Source of the DNA: Gymnopilus junonius
Lineage: Eukaryota; Basidiomycota; Agaricomycetes; Agaricales; Galerinaceae
Assembly: GCA_015501075.1 (NCBI GenBank)
Contig: JADNYJ010000127.1
Span: 56,946 to 120,945 of the forward strand
Direction of reading: 5' to 3'
Length of the DNA: 64,000 bases
A program made the translations under genes and the position numbers. Positions 60,971 to 64,000 of this stretch are shown here, piece after piece; the stretch's first letter is position 1; every line of letters starts with the position of its first letter. Below the pieces are notes generated by a model that saw only the letters and a program-made list of their open reading frames with translations, had not been told where the DNA came from and searched no databases.

Positions 60971-61899
60971 CTAAACCTTGCTTCGCATTGAGGACCATTT
61001 CACGATCTGAGTACTAATCAATATTATCTTGATATCTCTTGAGACGGATTCACTTACCCTGTCAATCTTTTCGGCAGTTTCTCTTCCTCTTGCATTTCGG
61101 GCTGTTTGAGAACTATTCTTGAGATAGGTCTTCAACATATTGTGCACCGGCCAATCATTGTCATAGTCCTCTATAAATTTGTACTCCTTTCGCACCTAAT
61201 TATCTGGTAAGCCTCAATTACTCTATGCGAAGCTTTAGTGACTGACCGCTTCTATAAGTCTATGCATTGCCTTCTTACTCTGGCTGTGATAGCTCCGGGT
61301 TGTGTCGAGTTTTTCCTTAGCCAACTTGGTGACAAGTTCCTTGTTGTTTGTTGAGACACGAATTCACTCATATGCTATGACTTACTTACTAGCACAGAAT
61401 TATATGTTCTCTGGTTCCATACCAAAGTCTTGAAAAGGTTATATCCACCGCGCCCAGGATGCGACGCTTCACCCTTTGGTTTTGAAATCAATCCATTACC
61501 GCCTTTCTCACTTTCACCAACCACCTCCCCACTTCCTTCACTCTCACTCTCCCCTGTATCCTCGTCCTCTGTCAGTGAACTAAGGGAGTCCAGCTCCATC
61601 TTTTCATCGAAAGCGACCCTATTTTCTCGTGCACTTGATGGCCCGGCCTCAGGTCTTGGAGTGGTTGCATGAACCTTCGGAGTACTAGCTTGTCTAGGAG
61701 TAGTCGCCCGCCTGGCAGGAGTTTCAGTCCGGAGTCGATTTTCTCCATTTTCAGGAGCAGGGGAATTGTCTCGTGTTTCTATATTTATAAACGGAAATTC
61801 CATTTGTGAAGTAATGGTCAGAGGAGCTGGAAAGACTTTGGGAGCAAACACAAGCCTGGATGTGATGAGCGGTAGATGATTTTCGATCTGGGCATCCAT
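60971..61899 (-). CDS. Lineage-specific hypothetical protein
   Basis: ATG 61899 (MDAQIENHLPLITSRLVF) opens a long first exon with a Thr/Pro/Arg-rich linker, an acidic SSLTEDEDTGESESEGSG and HPGRGGYNLFKTLVW. Three later exons keep phase: ELVTKLAKEKLDTTRSYHSQ, then SKKAMHRLIEAV, then RKEYKFIEDYDNDWPVHNML with KNSSQTARNAR, and a final IVKWSSMRSKV ending TAG at 60973-60971. About 275 residues in an intact frame, unlike its neighbours. The motif GRGGYNL plus DYxxDWPV is shared, in my memory, with unnamed Agaricomycete proteins. No enzyme motif was seen. It is head-to-head with the WD40-like gene, about 113 bp apart. Confidence 0.55.
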
Positions 61900-62012
61900 G
61901 GTACAGATTTATGAGTTTGGACACAATTTCAATGTACTTAAAGGCTGTCAAATCATTGTATTTCATAGTTATTGAATTCTTTTGTCCTTTCCCTAGTAAC
62001 GCCGAACACAAC

Positions 62013-64000
62013 ATGATGTGCATGATCGATCACACTTACCATTTTACGCACTTACTATATACGCACTACGCACTTCATTGCAAGTGTGTTGTCATGGTCA
62101 GTCTCATAAACAATAAAGGTTCAGGACAATTACGGTCGTCCTGGGTCGAACTGGCAAGTAATCGAGTATTCGAGGCTAGCGATCCTGTGGAGTCGATAGC
62201 CTTTGACACAAAGACCTCTCGCCTTGCGATAACAAGTCATCACGGCCCATATTGCCATGTACAATATCGGTCGGAATGGTGAGTCCTAATGCTATCCTGA
62301 AATTATTCAATTCATTAGTGAAATATTTAGGAACAATGACAGAGTCGTGGTCAGCGAGATCTGATGAGAACAAAAAGGTTTGCATACCGCATTCAATTCA
62401 GTTCTATGATGGAGGGAGAAAGATTCTCATCTTTGTGCTTGAGACTGGAGAAATGTAAGGCAATTTTCATACTGCATCGGACAGATATATGGAGAATAAC
62501 TTGTGAAGGGTTTGCCGTGACGTCGAGACCTCTCAAGAGGATTTGGCGAAAGGTCCTGAAATCAGGGATGTGAGTATGGTCAACACATTTGTTTGGTAAT
62601 TACTAAGACAATGAAGTGGATATGCATCCATTTGTTCCTCGGGGAAGCTGTTACTTGTCAACAACTTATCAAAAGGCTTCGACTTGTACAACTTACCGTG
62701 CTCATTGCCCTCCTATACATTTATTATTCCAAGCAAGAAAAAGTGTGTTAAGGATGGGGCTTTTGCGGAGCAGGCTTCAGCGATTGTGTGCGGAAGTGAT
62801 CACGGCAAAGTCTACGTCTTCTCCATGTCATCATCCACTCCAATCCAAGTTTTGGTGCCTGCACGCAAAACAGTTGAGGTCCAGGCTATTGGGGTGTGTC
62901 ATGATACAATTTTACCAAAATTTTCTGAGAATTAGAGCAGACGACGACGACATCCGATGCTCACTTCATTGCAAGCGGCAGTTCTGCAGGGATGTCTGAG
63001 ATTACTGTATGGGAAAAACCGGTAAGAGATACTATATCCGGCCCGGTAATGGGTCAGTCTAGCACTTTTTACACCCATTGCTAGCCAGTATCTCAACGAA
63101 ATACGGGCAAACCTGTACCATTCGGTGACCTAGAATGCGAGTTATGTGAATATCTAATTTTTGGAGCTCTATGAGTAAACTATTGCAAGCAGTGAACATT
63201 TTCTGATGGAGAGTCCAAATTGGTCAGATCCCCGGTAACGGGTCAGACCTCTTTTTCTCGCTCGGTATTTGCGCTAAAAATCTGAAAAAATCACAGGAGA
63301 CTATTTACATCAAATAAATGTACCTTATAAATTTCAGGTTTTGGAGATCTCTTCTGAGTAGGCAATCTTGGTAACAAATTTCATCAGATTTAGGGCTTTG
63401 GCATGTGATCCACAGATAGTTGCAGAATTTGCACTACACAGGACCCTCTTCTGTGCCTCAAAATTTTTTTGAAGGACTCCTGTATACTATATCAAGTTTC
63501 AGGCGGTTTTATGCCTGTCAACGTTCATTGTATTTCAGTAGAGTGGCATCAAGTGCTCATTGCAGGTCAGATTTTTGCCAAGTGTCACAGTATTAAGAAA
63601 TTTACAACTTAATACCTCAAATTTTTGCGAACTTTAAACATTGATCCATATTCTGGTGATTTGACCCTATAAGTTGCAGCAGACCGCTTGCAAAAAGATT
63701 GAGAATTGGTCGAGCAATATGCATTTGACCCGTTTCTATATGTGACCCGTTACCGGGCCGGATACAGTATGCACGACAGACATCCAATATGTACTTATGA
63801 ATATAGATCAAAAAGGCGAAAGGTCATATCGACAATGATTCGAACAATGGAAGAGTGGCTACTCTCCTAAATTGTTTGTTAGTTCTCCTTCTGTTGCACT
63901 GGACTTCGGGATTCTGGATGCCTATTGCGTTACAGGTAAGTTGTATCAAATATGACCATAAAAAAAACCCACGCTTTGCAATAGGCTGCCACTCAAACCC
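62013..64000 (+). CDS. WD40-like membrane protein, partial (runs off the window; intron holds a MITE)
   Basis: The start is one of three ATGs at 62013-62024. Coding segments: SSWVELASNRVFEASDPVES, IAFDTKTSRLAITSHHGP, ESWSARSDENKKVCIPHSIQ, FYDGGRKILIFVLETGEM, SSGKLLLVNNLSKGFDLYNL, KCVKDGAFAEQASAIVCGSD, HGKVYVFSMS and HFIASGSSAGMSEITVWEKP, a WD40-like propeller. After donor gtaaga at 63022 and a 740-bp MITE, a hydrophobic exon LLVLLLLHWTSGFWMPIALQ precedes another gtaagt donor near 63938, so the intron is about 0.8 kb. Frame changes occur near 62262 and 62545, both equivalent to one extra base. This propeller-plus-membrane-helix layout recurs in Agaricomycetes from memory; function unknown. Confidence 0.6.
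63030..63769. mobile_element. MITE of 740 bp with 25-bp terminal inverted repeats
   Basis: The left end, CTATATCCGGCCCGGTAATG plus GGTCA at 63032-63056, matches the reverse complement of 63743-63767 at 23 of 25 positions. TA dinucleotides flank both ends (63030-63031 and 63768-63769). The core word CCGGTAACGGGTCA recurs internally at about 63231-63246. No transposase frame is present. It begins TA-CTRTA like the 383-bp MITE at 31963, so the two could belong to one superfamily. Confidence 0.82.

Overview
The window comes from a filamentous basidiomycete, most likely a mushroom-forming Agaricomycete. Genes carry many short GT-AG introns of about 50-65 bp. Housekeeping proteins (Cdc42, eRF1, SF3B4/Hsh49, EMC4, glutathione reductase, RNase P Pop7) are of fungal type. 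Several other proteins (an F-box family with a Cys-rich second half, a WD40-like membrane family and several long unnamed families) look to me like families confined to Agaricomycetes. All family assignments come from reading translated exons; no search was run.

Layout. 0.1-31 kb is gene-dense: AhpD-like protein, an F-box gene with an in-frame stop, a large WD40 protein, cdc42, a His/Lys-rich probable secreted protein, SF3B4, EMC4, a membrane amidohydrolase with a propeller half, a PI-PLC-like phosphodiesterase, an MIF-like tautomerase, an F-box-like protein, a GH16 glucanase-like enzyme and a large-subunit catalase with a PfpI/DJ-1 tail. 31-40 kb is gene-poor and holds a 383-bp MITE, a diverged 400-bp tandem duplication, small satellites and a possible degenerate gene. 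40-52 kb holds a conserved low-complexity protein, glutathione reductase, and a divergent eRF1/POP7 pair sharing a 189-bp promoter. 53-64 kb is an island of five lineage-specific genes, ending in a WD40-like gene that carries a second MITE inside an intron and runs off the window.

Two things stand out. First, two clusters of short hairpins in the 53-64 kb island (55747-56319 and 60508-60825) keep an almost constant 8-nt loop, GGTTGCYC, while their stems change in a compensating way. I do not recognise this element. Second, otherwise well-conserved genes are repeatedly broken by one missing base, mostly in short G, C or A runs: cdc42 twice, catalase, the amidohydrolase, the PLC-like gene, POP7 and others. 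This looks like residual assembly error rather than pseudogenisation, and it changes how the whole window should be annotated.

Functionally the left side mixes signalling (Cdc42, PLC-like), splicing (SF3B4), ER membrane insertion (EMC4), cell-wall glucan processing (GH16) and peroxide detoxification (catalase). Glutathione reductase and the translation and tRNA-processing genes eRF1 and POP7 lie to the right. No biosynthetic cluster, viral gene, rRNA, CRISPR or clear tRNA was seen.
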